DNA of 51,298 nucleotides from Caballeronia fortuita (GTDB lineage Bacteria; Pseudomonadota; Gammaproteobacteria; Burkholderiales; Burkholderiaceae): contig NZ_FCNX02000026.1 of assembly GCF_001544835.2 (NCBI RefSeq), forward strand, positions 1 through 51,298, written 5' to 3'. Positions 1-7,769 of this stretch are shown here, in pieces. The position numbers and the translations under genes were made by a program. The notes beneath the pieces were generated by a model. It did not search any database. It was not told where the DNA came from and saw only the letters and a list, made by a program, of their open reading frames with translations. Every line of letters begins with the position of its first letter. Position 1 is the stretch's first letter.

Positions 1-213
1 ACGTACTGACGATGATTATTGTCCTAAGACAAAAACCTTCCTCTGATACTTCGTGTGAGACTCTTGATACTTTTGCTATTGCCGCAGCACCTAAGCACTG
101 CAACCGCACTCGCCATCAAGCGCCCACACTTATCGGCTGTTAGTTTTTAAAGAGCACATCGCAAGACCGTCAAACCCAACCACCGTCTTGCGTCGCTGCA
201 TCAGCAGCAGAGA
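1..213 (-). ncRNA. rRNA operon leader RNA (5' of 16S, runs off left edge)
   Basis: Read on the minus strand, this is the untranslated leader of an rRNA operon whose 16S gene lies beyond the left edge. It starts just downstream of a consensus-like promoter (220-248) and contains a hairpin (161-191) followed by a boxA element (142-156), the order used for rRNA antitermination. The remaining sequence up to the edge matches, from memory, the conserved leader preceding 16S in Burkholderia. The transcript start near 213 is inferred from the -10 position. Confidence 0.8.
142..191 (-). promoter_or_regulatory. rRNA antitermination site (boxB-like hairpin + boxA)
   Basis: On the minus strand, a hairpin with 7-bp arms GCAAGAC/GTCTTGC (191-161) is followed by TGCTCTTTAAAAACT (156-142). 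The latter closely matches the boxA consensus TGCTCTTTAACA bound by NusB/S10. The arrangement is the standard rRNA antitermination signal. Confidence 0.75.
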
Positions 214-219
214 AACGAG

Positions 220-248
220 ATTATGAACACCGCTTCGGTTCGTGTCAA
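220..248 (-). promoter_or_regulatory. rRNA operon promoter
   Basis: On the minus strand, TTGACA (248-243) is separated by exactly 17 bp from CATAAT (225-220). This is a near-perfect sigma-70 promoter, placed upstream of the boxB/boxA leader and pointing toward the left edge. Confidence 0.85.
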
Positions 249-294
249 CAAGAATTTACCGCTTCGCTTTCTTGCCGACCACCCCAACTCCCGC

Positions 295-324
295 TTCCTT
301 CGCGTTCATCGAATCGCGAAGGAA
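295..324. repeat. Perfect 10-bp inverted repeat
   Basis: TTCCTTCGCG (295-304) and CGCGAAGGAA (315-324) form a perfect 10-bp stem with a 10-nt loop, between the 3' end of the enoyl-CoA hydratase gene and the rRNA promoter. No T-run follows on the minus strand, so it is not a clear intrinsic terminator for the upstream gene. Confidence 0.5.
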
Positions 325-376
325 CGGAATTTTAGTGAGTGATGTCGCTAAGCGCAAGCGCTTTCTCGAACCCAAT

Positions 377-1153
377 TTACCGGTGCTTGAAAACCGGCTT
401 ACGCTTCTCGACGAACGCCGCCATCCCCTCTTTCTGGTCTTCCGTGGCGAACAGCGAATGGAACAGCCGTCTCTCGAAATGAACGCCTTCCGCGAGCGTC
501 GTCTCGTATGCGCGATTGACCGCCTCCTTGGCCATCATCACCGCGGGCAGAGAGAAACCGGCGATGACCGTCGCGGCCTCGATGGCCTCGTCGAGTAGAC
601 GTTGCGCTTCCACGACTCGCGACACCAGCCCCGCACGCTCCGCCTCGCTCGCGTCCATCATGCGCGCTGTCAGGCACATGTCCATTGCCTTGGCCTTGGA
701 CACCGCGCGCGGCAGGCGCTGCGTGCCGCCCGCGCCGGGAATCACGCCGAGCTTGATTTCGGGCTGACCGAACTTGGCGGTGTCGGCGGCGATGACGATG
801 TCGCACATCATCGCGAGTTCGCATCCGCCGCCCAGCGCGAATCCGGCGACCGCGGCGATGATCGGCTTGCGAATCGTGCGAATCGTCTCCCAATTGCGCG
901 TGATGTAGTCGCCCTTGTAGACATCCATATAGGAATAGCTGGCCATCATGCCGATATCCGCGCCGGCCGCGAACGCCTTCTCGCTGCCCGTCAGCACGAT
1001 CGCGCCGATGTCGTCGTCGGCGTCGAACGCCTTGAGCGCCGCGCCCAGCTCGTCCATCAGCGCGTCGTTGAGCGCATTCAGCGCTTTCGGACGGTTCAGC
1101 GTGATCAGCCCGACCCGACCGCGCGTCTCGATCAGCAGATTCTCGTAAGCCAT
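377..1153 (-). CDS. paaF: Enoyl-CoA hydratase (PaaF-type crotonase)
   Basis: 258-aa crotonase-fold enzyme predicted to hydrate the 2,3-dehydroadipyl-CoA type intermediate late in phenylacetate degradation, and possibly other enoyl-CoAs. Both general acid/base glutamates of true hydratases are present: E112 in GGGCELAMMCD and E132 in FGQPEIKLGVIPGAGGTQ. The length is normal for the family. A perfect AAGGAGG ribosome site precedes the ATG. It is divergent from paaN across a 135-bp region holding a palindromic operator, which suggests co-regulation with the paa genes. Assignment to PaaF rather than a general fatty-acid hydratase rests on that context and is an inference. Confidence 0.82.
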   Translation of the reverse strand: MAYENLLIETRGRVGLITLNRPKALNALNDALMDELGAALKAFDADDDIGAIVLTGSEKAFAAGADIGMMASYSYMDVYKGDYITRNWETIRTIRKPIIAAVAGFALGGGCELAMMCDIVIAADTAKFGQPEIKLGVIPGAGGTQRLPRAVSKAKAMDMCLTARMMDASEAERAGLVSRVVEAQRLLDEAIEAATVIAGFSLPAVMMAKEAVNRAYETTLAEGVHFERRLFHSLFATEDQKEGMAAFVEKRKPVFKHR

Positions 1154-1233
1154 TCGCTCCTCCTTGGATCCTCAGGTAAGCCCTAATGAAAAGACGTCGT
1201 CACAGCATCTCGATAATGCTAACATCACCAACC

Positions 1234-1245
1234 AACCGGTCGGTT
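1234..1245. promoter_or_regulatory. Palindromic operator between paaF and paaN (PaaR/TetR-type candidate)
   Basis: AACCGGTCGGTT has inverted arms AACCG and CGGTT around a 2-bp centre. It sits midway between the divergent paaF and paaN starts, and AT-rich sequence on both sides could hold -10 elements. TetR-family PaaR regulators controlled by phenylacetyl-CoA are known for paa genes in Burkholderia, and a short palindrome of this kind fits them. The regulator gene itself is not in the window. Confidence 0.55.
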
Positions 1246-1288
1246 AATTATTCGACCCGACACCTTTCCTCGTACTCTTCTCGCGACC

Positions 1289-2998
1289 ATGACACATCCG
1301 CTATTCACGAAGCATGAAGCGACGCTCGACAAAGCGCTCGCAGCCATCGAAACGCGCGGCTACTGGAGCCCGTTCGCCGAAATGCCGAGCCCCAAAGTGT
1401 ACGGGGAAACGGCCAGCGCCGACGGGGAGGCCGCGTTCAAGGCGCACATCGGCAAGACATTCGAACTCGATCAGCCTTCGACGGGCGAAACGGTCGGAGA
1501 AGAGCGGTCGCCGTTCGGCGTCGCGCTTGGCATCCGGTATCCGAAAGCCGATCCCGACGCGCTGATCCAGGCCGCAGCCAAAGCGCAATCCGGCTGGCGC
1601 GCCGCCGGCCCGCAGGCCTGGATAGGCGTGAGCCTCGAAATTTTGTCGCGTTTGAACCGCGCCAGTTTCGAGATCGCCTACAGCGTCATGCACACGACTG
1701 GCCAGGCATTCATGATGGCGTTTCAGGCGGGCGGCCCGCACGCACAAGACCGCGCGCTGGAAGCAGTCGTTTATGCGTGGGACCAGTTGCGCCGCATTCC
1801 CGCCGAAGCCCATTGGGAAAAACCGCAAGGCAAGAATCCGCCCCTCGCGATGCAGAAGCGTTTCTCCGTCGTCCCACGCGGCACCGGGCTCGTGCTCGGC
1901 TGCTGCACGTTCCCGACCTGGAACGGTTATCCGGGCATGTTCGCCGATCTCGCGACGGGCAACACCGTCATCGTCAAGCCGCACCCCGGCGCCATCCTGC
2001 CGCTTGCAATCACCGTGCGTATCGCGCGTGACGTGCTTCGCGAAGCGGGATTCGATCCGAACGTCGTCACTTTGCTGGCTACCGATCCGAACGACGGCGC
2101 GCTCGTTCAGGAACTCGCGGTGCGTCCTGAAATCAAGGTGATCGACTTCACCGGCAGCACGCAGAACGGCAACTGGCTCGAGCGCAACGCGCATCAGGCG
2201 CAGGTGTACACCGAAAAGGCGGGCGTCAATCAGATCGTCATCGATTCCGTGGATGACATGAAAGCCGTTGCGCGCAACATCGCCTTCTCGCTCGCGCTCT
2301 ACTCCGGCCAGATGTGCACGGCGCCGCAAAACATCTACGTGCCGCGCGATGGCATCCGCACTGCCGAAGGCCAACTGAGCTTCGACGACGTCGCGAAAGC
2401 ACTCGCGAACGCTGTCGAAAAGCTGGTATCCGATCCTGCTCGTGCTGTCGAATTCACGGGTGCGATCCAGAACGAGGGCGTCGTCGAGCGTGTCGCCGAA
2501 GCGCGCAAGCTCGGCAATGTGCTGCTCGACAGCCAATCGCTCGCGCACCCGGCATTTCCCAATGCCTGCATTCAAACGCCGCTCATGCTCAAACTCGACG
2601 CGCGCACCGACGAAACCAAATTCACGAAGGAATGGTTCGGCCCGATTTCGTTCGTCGTCGCAACCGATTCGACCGCGCAATCGCTGGAGCGCGCCGGTTC
2701 GATCGCGCGCACGCACGGCGCATTGACATTCTCGGTGTACAGCACCGACGACAAGGTGATCGAAGCCGCGCACGAAGCGGCGATCGAAGGCGGCGTCGCG
2801 CTCTCGATCAACCTTACCGGCGGTGTTTTCGTCAACCAGACGGCCGCGTTCTCGGACTTTCACGGCACCGGCGCGAACCCGGCGGCGAATGCCGCGCTTT
2901 CGGACGCGGCTTTCGTTGCCAACCGCTTCCGCGTGGTGCAAAGCCGGGTCCATGTTGCACCGAAGGCCGCATCGGCGGAAGTCGGCCAAACGGCATAA
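1289..2998 (+). CDS. paaN: Phenylacetic acid degradation protein PaaN (ring-opening aldehyde dehydrogenase)
   Basis: 569-aa aldehyde dehydrogenase-superfamily protein of the PaaN type, expected to oxidise the semialdehyde formed after oxepin-CoA ring opening in the aerobic phenylacetyl-CoA pathway. The catalytic Cys343 lies in SGQMCTAPQN and the general base Glu309 in YTEKAG; their 34-residue spacing is that of classical aldehyde dehydrogenases. The two-domain PaaZ of E. coli is about 680 aa, with a C-terminal MaoC hydratase; that domain is missing here, so ring hydrolysis must be done by another protein. No good Shine-Dalgarno sequence is visible before the ATG. First gene of a paaN-paaG-paaI-paaK series. 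Confidence 0.88.
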   Translation: MTHPLFTKHEATLDKALAAIETRGYWSPFAEMPSPKVYGETASADGEAAFKAHIGKTFELDQPSTGETVGEERSPFGVALGIRYPKADPDALIQAAAKAQSGWRAAGPQAWIGVSLEILSRLNRASFEIAYSVMHTTGQAFMMAFQAGGPHAQDRALEAVVYAWDQLRRIPAEAHWEKPQGKNPPLAMQKRFSVVPRGTGLVLGCCTFPTWNGYPGMFADLATGNTVIVKPHPGAILPLAITVRIARDVLREAGFDPNVVTLLATDPNDGALVQELAVRPEIKVIDFTGSTQNGNWLERNAHQAQVYTEKAGVNQIVIDSVDDMKAVARNIAFSLALYSGQMCTAPQNIYVPRDGIRTAEGQLSFDDVAKALANAVEKLVSDPARAVEFTGAIQNEGVVERVAEARKLGNVLLDSQSLAHPAFPNACIQTPLMLKLDARTDETKFTKEWFGPISFVVATDSTAQSLERAGSIARTHGALTFSVYSTDDKVIEAAHEAAIEGGVALSINLTGGVFVNQTAAFSDFHGTGANPAANAALSDAAFVANRFRVVQSRVHVAPKAASAEVGQTA

Positions 2999-3156
2999 GC
3001 CGATCGACACAAAAGGTCGGGAGCCCGGATGGCCGTGCAAACGGCTTATGCCATTCGGCCTAATGGAAACGCGGCGGCCGCGCGGCTAGTATCGGCATGT
3101 ATGGAATGCCGGCAAGCACGCGCCGCCGCGACCAGAATCGGGAATGAGGAGATGCA

Positions 3157-3948
3157 ATGACAGAGAAGTCCGTGTTGTTCCATGTCGATGGCGAGACGCG
3201 CGTCGCGACATTGACGCTCAACCGTCCAGACAAGCTCAACAGCTTCACGCGCGAAATGCATCGCGAGTTGAATCAGGCGCTCACCGAGATCGAAGCGAGT
3301 CACACTCGCGCGCTCGTCATCACGGGCGCGGGTCGCGGATTTTGCGCGGGGCAGGATCTCGCGGATCTGGATTTCACGCCGGGTTCGATGTCGGATCTCG
3401 GCGATCTCATCGATGAGTACTTCAATCCTCTCGTGCGTCGGCTTCAGGCCATGCGGCTGCCGATCATCGCCGCCGTGAACGGCACGGCTGCCGGCGCGGG
3501 CGCGAATCTCGCGATGGCGTGCGACCTCATCGTTGCGGCGCGCTCGGCCAGCTTCATCCAGGCGTTCGTGAAGATCGGCCTCGTGCCCGATTCGGGCGGG
3601 ACATGGCTCCTTCCGCGCCGCGTCGGCGAGGCACGCGCGCTCGGCCTCGCGCTGACGGGCGAAAAGCTTGGCGCTGAAAAGGCGGAGGCGTGGGGCATCG
3701 TCTGGCGCGTCGTCGATGACGCCGAACTGCAGCCCTCAGCGGCGCAACTAGCGGCCCAACTGGCGCAGCAACCGGCACGCGCGATCGTCGCGATCAAGCA
3801 GGCGATCCGCGCGAGCGCGAACAAGACGTTCGACGAGCAACTCGATCTCGAGCGCGATCTGCAACGCGAACTGGGCGCGTCGCCCGATTACATCGGAGGC
3901 GTCGCGGCGTTCAAGGAAAAACGCGCGCCGCGCTTCGAAGGTCTGTGA
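3157..3948 (+). CDS. paaG: 1,2-epoxyphenylacetyl-CoA isomerase PaaG
   Basis: 263-aa crotonase-fold isomerase expected to convert ring-1,2-epoxyphenylacetyl-CoA to oxepin-CoA. N-terminal RGFCAGQDLADL (60-71) and the active-site aspartate D145 in GLVPDSGGTW are hallmarks of PaaG. The first hydratase glutamate is absent (AAGAGANLAMACD), separating it from the upstream PaaF-type hydratase. A GAGGAG ribosome site precedes the ATG. It lies 158 bp after paaN and 22 bp before paaI, consistent with one transcript. Confidence 0.9.
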   Translation: MTEKSVLFHVDGETRVATLTLNRPDKLNSFTREMHRELNQALTEIEASHTRALVITGAGRGFCAGQDLADLDFTPGSMSDLGDLIDEYFNPLVRRLQAMRLPIIAAVNGTAAGAGANLAMACDLIVAARSASFIQAFVKIGLVPDSGGTWLLPRRVGEARALGLALTGEKLGAEKAEAWGIVWRVVDDAELQPSAAQLAAQLAQQPARAIVAIKQAIRASANKTFDEQLDLERDLQRELGASPDYIGGVAAFKEKRAPRFEGL

Positions 3949-3970
3949 CAACGGAAAACTGGAGACATCT

Positions 3971-4396
3971 GTGACGCCACAACAACTCGCGGAAGCCACA
4001 GCGAAGGCCATGTACGAATCGGACGCATGCACGCGCGCGCTCGGCATCGAACTGATCGAAGTCAGGCCCGGCTACGCGCGGCTGCAAATGGACGTACGCC
4101 CCGACTTCCTCAACGGCCATGCGATTTGCCACGGCGGCCTGATGTTCACGCTCGCGGATTCCGCATTCGCGTTCGCCTGCAATTCGTACAACATCAGCAC
4201 GGTCGCGGCGGGCTGCTCGATCGAGTTTCTGCGTCCGGTGCAAGGCGGCGATCGCTTGACCGCCGAGGCGATCGAGCAAACCTTGAGCGGACGCACGGGC
4301 ATCTACGATATCCGCGTGACGAATCGGGAAGGCGAACCGGTCGCGATGTTCCGCGGCAAGTCGGCTCAGATCCGAGGCACCGTGATCCCCGCATGA
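3971..4396 (+). CDS. paaI: Hydroxyphenylacetyl-CoA thioesterase PaaI
   Basis: 141-aa hotdog-fold thioesterase, thought to release CoA from dead-end hydroxyphenylacetyl-CoA products of the pathway. Hotdog signature NGHAICHGGLMFTLADSAFA (48-67), with H54-G-G and the catalytic acid D63. The start is GTG at 3971, preceded by GGAGA at suitable distance; no in-frame ATG fits the alignment of the fold. Placed 22 bp after paaG and 68 bp before paaK. Confidence 0.9.
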   Translation: MTPQQLAEATAKAMYESDACTRALGIELIEVRPGYARLQMDVRPDFLNGHAICHGGLMFTLADSAFAFACNSYNISTVAAGCSIEFLRPVQGGDRLTAEAIEQTLSGRTGIYDIRVTNREGEPVAMFRGKSAQIRGTVIPA

Positions 4397-4464
4397 CGGG
4401 ACAGATTCAGTGGCGGACGCGGCATGAAAAGCCGCGCCGCTTAGTCAGCATCAAGGAGACAGCA

Positions 4465-5769
4465 ATGACCACACCGCTGCCGCTCGATCCGATCGAGAAG
4501 GCGAGCCGCGACGAACTCACGTCGCTGCAGCTCGAGCGCCTCAAATGGTCGCTCAGACACGCTTATGAGAATTCGCCAGTCTATCGGCGCAAGTTCGACG
4601 AAGCGGGTGTCCATCCGGATGACGTCACGTCGCTTTCCGATCTCGCGCGCTTTCCGTTCACGACCAAGAAGGATCTGCGCGACAGCTACCCCTTCGGCAT
4701 GTTCGCCGTTCCACAGGATCGCGTCTCGCGTATTCACGCGTCGTCCGGCACGACTGGCAAGCCGACCGTCGTCGGATATACGGCGCAGGATATCGACAAC
4801 TGGGCGAACCTCGTCGCGCGCTCGATCCGGGCGGCTGGCGCGCGACGCGGCGACAAGGTACACGTGAGTTACGGCTACGGTCTCTTCACTGGCGGACTCG
4901 GCGCGCACTACGGCGCCGAACGAGCGGGACTGACCGTCATTCCTTTCGGCGGCGGCCAGACCGAGAAGCAGGTGCAACTGATTCAGGACTTCCGGCCGGA
5001 CATCATCATGGTCACGCCGAGCTATATGCTCTCGATCGCCGATGAACTGGAGCGTCAAGGCATCGATCCGGCAGGTTGCTCGCTGCGCATCGGCATCTTC
5101 GGCGCGGAGCCGTGGACCAACGACATGCGTCGCGCGATCGAAACGCGCATGGGTATCGACGCCGTCGACATTTACGGGCTATCGGAAGTGATGGGGCCGG
5201 GCGTGGCATCCGAATGCGCGGAGACCAAGGACGGCCCGACGATCTGGGAGGATCACTTCTATCCCGAGATCATCGATCCGGACACCGGCGAAGTGCTGCC
5301 CGACGGCGAATTTGGCGAACTCGTGTTCACCTCGCTCACGAAGGAAGCGCTGCCGATCATCCGCTATCGAACGCGTGATCTGACGCGCCTCCTGCCCGGC
5401 ACCGCTCGCACGATGCGCCGCATGGAAAAAATCACCGGCCGCTCGGACGACATGATGATCGTGCGCGGCGTCAACGTCTTCCCGACGCAGATCGAAGAGC
5501 TGCTGCTCAAACGCCCGGTACTCGCGCCGCACTATCAGATCGTGCTCACCAAGGAAGGCCCGCTCGACGTTCTCACGCTGAACGTCGAACCATGCCCGGA
5601 ATCTGCGCCGGATATCGCAGCGCTCGAGAGCGCGAAGTCCGCGCTGGCCTACGACATCAAGGCGCTGATCGGCGTCAGCGCAGTGGTGAACGTGCTCGCG
5701 GTGAACGGCATTGAACGTTCGGTCGGCAAGGCGCGCCGCGTGATCGATCGGCGCAACATCGCGTCGTGA
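4465..5769 (+). CDS. paaK: Phenylacetate-CoA ligase PaaK
   Basis: 434-aa AMP-forming adenylate synthetase that activates phenylacetate with ATP and CoA, the entry step of the pathway. It has the P-loop-like SSGTTGKPTV (93-102), the YGLSE motif (237-241) and the C-terminal GRSDDMMIVRGVNVFPTQIE hinge and lid. The frame is open upstream through paaI, but the ATG at 4465 is preceded by AAGGAG (4453-4458) and gives the normal PaaK length. Last gene of the cluster, followed by a hairpin terminator shared with convergent mltA. Confidence 0.93.
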   Translation: MTTPLPLDPIEKASRDELTSLQLERLKWSLRHAYENSPVYRRKFDEAGVHPDDVTSLSDLARFPFTTKKDLRDSYPFGMFAVPQDRVSRIHASSGTTGKPTVVGYTAQDIDNWANLVARSIRAAGARRGDKVHVSYGYGLFTGGLGAHYGAERAGLTVIPFGGGQTEKQVQLIQDFRPDIIMVTPSYMLSIADELERQGIDPAGCSLRIGIFGAEPWTNDMRRAIETRMGIDAVDIYGLSEVMGPGVASECAETKDGPTIWEDHFYPEIIDPDTGEVLPDGEFGELVFTSLTKEALPIIRYRTRDLTRLLPGTARTMRRMEKITGRSDDMMIVRGVNVFPTQIEELLLKRPVLAPHYQIVLTKEGPLDVLTLNVEPCPESAPDIAALESAKSALAYDIKALIGVSAVVNVLAVNGIERSVGKARRVIDRRNIAS

Positions 5770-5773
5770 TGTG

Positions 5774-5807
5774 AAAAAGCTCGCGAGCCATGACGGCCGC
5801 GAGCTTT
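5774..5807 (-). terminator. Terminator between convergent paaK and mltA
   Basis: Perfect 10-bp stem AAAGCTCGCG (5776-5785)/CGCGAGCTTT (5798-5807), with an inner GCC/GGC pairing. The A-run at 5774-5778 reads as five T's on the minus strand, so it best terminates mltA; only three T's follow on the plus strand for paaK. Confidence 0.65.
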
Positions 5808-5835
5808 CGATAACGCGATTGAAGGCGCGCGGGAA

Positions 5836-6969
5836 TCAGGAGTTCGGCAGCAGCAGCCACATACGGCCGCCCTGTTTCATGCGTCCGGCGAGATCGCCGG
5901 CATCGTCGCCGAGACCCCAGAAATAATCTGCGCGCACGCCGCCCTTGATCGCCGTGCCGGTGTCCTGCGCGAACACGAGGCGATTCATCGGCTGGTTGCT
6001 GAGCGGACGCGTCGTCTGCAAGAACACCGGCGTTCCGAGCGGAATCGCGGCGGGATCGACGGCGATCGAACGTTCGGGCGTCAACGGTACGCCCAGCGCG
6101 CCGACTGGGCCATCGCCGAGGCTCGCCGGCATCGTTTCGTTCGCGGGCATCTCGCGGAAAAAGACGAATCGCGGATTCACGTCCAGCAATGCATCGACGC
6201 GCGCCGGATTCGCCTTGGCCCACGCCTTGATGCCTTGCATCGTCGCCTGCGCGGGCGTGAGTTCGCCGCGATCGAGCAGTTCCTTGCCGATCGACCGATA
6301 CGGCTGATTGTTCGTGCCGCCGAAACCGACCCGCATCACGCCGCCGTCTTCCATGACGACGCGCCCCGAACCTTGCACCTGCAGAAAGAAGGCCTCGATC
6401 GGGTCGTCGACCCACACGAGTTCATTGCCGTTCAAGGCGCCCGAACGTTCGAGCTGCGCGCGCGCGGGCAACGCGGAGCCGGGCTTGTACCGATACGGCC
6501 AGCGATACAGCGCGTACTGATACACGCCGTGACGCGTGCGCGATCCGCGCAGAAGCGGCTCGTAATAACCGGTGACGAGACCGTCGAGGGTGCCGTCGGT
6601 GTTCGAAAGCTGGAACGGCGTGAAATAGGTTTCGAAGAAGCTGCGCGCCGCCGACATATCGAGGTCGTCCAGACGCACCGCCGCCGCACACGCCTTCTGC
6701 CAGTTGGCCTGCCGCGCGAGCCGGCTGCAATTCTGCCGCAGCGCGGCGGTCGCGCCGATCAGCGAATCGTCCTGCCAGCCGGGCACCTGCTGCCAGCTCA
6801 CCGCCGTGAGGCGCGAGGCAGCGCGCTGGCCCGGCACGATCGGCGTGCCGGTCGCCGTGGCCGGCCCCGGCTTCACATAGTTACTGCCGCCGCACGAGGC
6901 GAGCAGGACAGCGGCTGAAATCGATGCGGCCCAAGCCGCTGCTCGCGCGATGGGCCGCGCGAAACGCAT
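5836..6969 (-). CDS. mltA: Membrane-bound lytic murein transglycosylase A (lipoprotein)
   Basis: 377-aa outer-membrane lipoprotein that cleaves peptidoglycan glycan strands to 1,6-anhydromuropeptides. The N-terminus has a basic stretch, a hydrophobic segment and lipobox LLASC with lipidated Cys26. The C-terminal MltA/3D domain ends with AQDTGTAIKGGVRADYFWG, where D336 is the expected catalytic aspartate. The open frame extends to 7122, but only the ATG at 6969 puts the signal peptide at the N-terminus. The start lies 28 bp from the divergent small gene at 6998, so the two share a short promoter region. Confidence 0.92.
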   Translation of the reverse strand: MRFARPIARAAAWAASISAAVLLASCGGSNYVKPGPATATGTPIVPGQRAASRLTAVSWQQVPGWQDDSLIGATAALRQNCSRLARQANWQKACAAAVRLDDLDMSAARSFFETYFTPFQLSNTDGTLDGLVTGYYEPLLRGSRTRHGVYQYALYRWPYRYKPGSALPARAQLERSGALNGNELVWVDDPIEAFFLQVQGSGRVVMEDGGVMRVGFGGTNNQPYRSIGKELLDRGELTPAQATMQGIKAWAKANPARVDALLDVNPRFVFFREMPANETMPASLGDGPVGALGVPLTPERSIAVDPAAIPLGTPVFLQTTRPLSNQPMNRLVFAQDTGTAIKGGVRADYFWGLGDDAGDLAGRMKQGGRMWLLLPNS

Positions 6970-6997
6970 ACAATGCTCGTTCTTGATGGGAACCGCC

Positions 6998-7147
6998 ATG
7001 TCTGATCTGTTCGACGAATATCCAATGCTTATTTTTGCGCTCGAGTCGATCGTGGCGCTCGCCTTGCTGATCTTCATCGTCGTATGGACGGCATCGGGCA
7101 AGAAGAAAAACCAGAATCGCACGAACGATCCGGTTAAACGCCGCTGA
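6998..7147 (+). CDS. Small single-span membrane protein, unknown function
   Basis: 49-aa protein: a short acidic N-terminus (MSDLFDEYP), one hydrophobic helix at about residues 10-30, and a basic, Lys/Arg/Asn-rich tail (SGKKKNQNRTNDPVKRR). The topology is probably N-out, C-in by the positive-inside rule. An in-frame upstream ATG exists at 6950, but it would remove the promoter space shared with mltA. I do not recognise the family. It lies between divergent mltA and convergent apaG. Codon use looks like the neighbours', which favours a real gene. Confidence 0.6.
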   Translation: MSDLFDEYPMLIFALESIVALALLIFIVVWTASGKKKNQNRTNDPVKRR

Positions 7148-7174
7148 TTCGCGCAGAGCGCCGCCGCTTCTGGC

Positions 7175-7549
7175 TCAGTGGAGCGTGCGCGGCATATGCA
7201 GTGCGAATTCCGCTACGGGCGCCTCGAAGCGCTCGCCGTCCTCCGCCACGCAGAAATACTCGCCGCGCATCGTGCCGACCGGCGTCGCGATCACAGCCCA
7301 GCTCGTGTACTCAAACTGTTCGCCCGGCGGCAGAAGCGGTTGGTGCCCGACCACGCCGAGCCCCTTCACTTCCTGCACGTGATCGTTGCTGTCGGTGATG
7401 ATCCAGTGCCGCGAAATCAATTGCGCCGCGACCTGGCCTGTGTTGCGAATCGTCAGCGTGTAGGCGAATGCGTACTGCTTGCTATCCGGGTCGGACTGAT
7501 CCGGCAAATAGCGCGTCTCCACGGAAACGCTGAATTCGTACTGGCTCAT
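7175..7549 (-). CDS. apaG: ApaG (Co2+/Mg2+ efflux-associated) protein
   Basis: 124-aa ApaG-domain protein with an Ig-like beta-sandwich fold. Sequence features are SVETRYLPDQS, LTIRNTGQVAAQLISRHWIITD and the glycine-rich VVGHQPLLPPGEQFEYTSW, which are diagnostic for ApaG. The molecular role is poorly defined; mutants in enteric bacteria show altered divalent metal tolerance. The ATG at 7549 gives the standard 124-aa length; an upstream ATG would add six residues. It is convergent with the small membrane-protein gene, 27 bp away, with no visible terminator. Confidence 0.92.
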   Translation of the reverse strand: MSQYEFSVSVETRYLPDQSDPDSKQYAFAYTLTIRNTGQVAAQLISRHWIITDSNDHVQEVKGLGVVGHQPLLPPGEQFEYTSWAVIATPVGTMRGEYFCVAEDGERFEAPVAEFALHMPRTLH

Positions 7550-7769
7550 CGTTGTTCCAATTTCCATTCGATTGGCCGCTGCGCCGCCAGACAGACGCGC
7601 GCGGGCGCGCCGCTATTGGTCTGGCATTCTGCTTGATGCGCGCGGCGCCCGCAATACGATTGGCGCCCGGCGACCACATCGGCGCGCGTTCCGTTAGCCG
7701 TTCGGACGAAGGACTCGAAGGAAAACGCGGGTTAAAATCATGCCTTTACGTCGCTACCCGCACACGTCC

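Noticed and set aside
1301..3040. 579-codon frame antisense to paaN
   Set aside because: Shadow of paaN; no domain, no ribosome site.
4027..4464. N-terminal extension of PaaK through paaI
   Set aside because: Overlaps paaI in another frame; the ATG at 4465 has a strong ribosome site and family-typical N-terminus.
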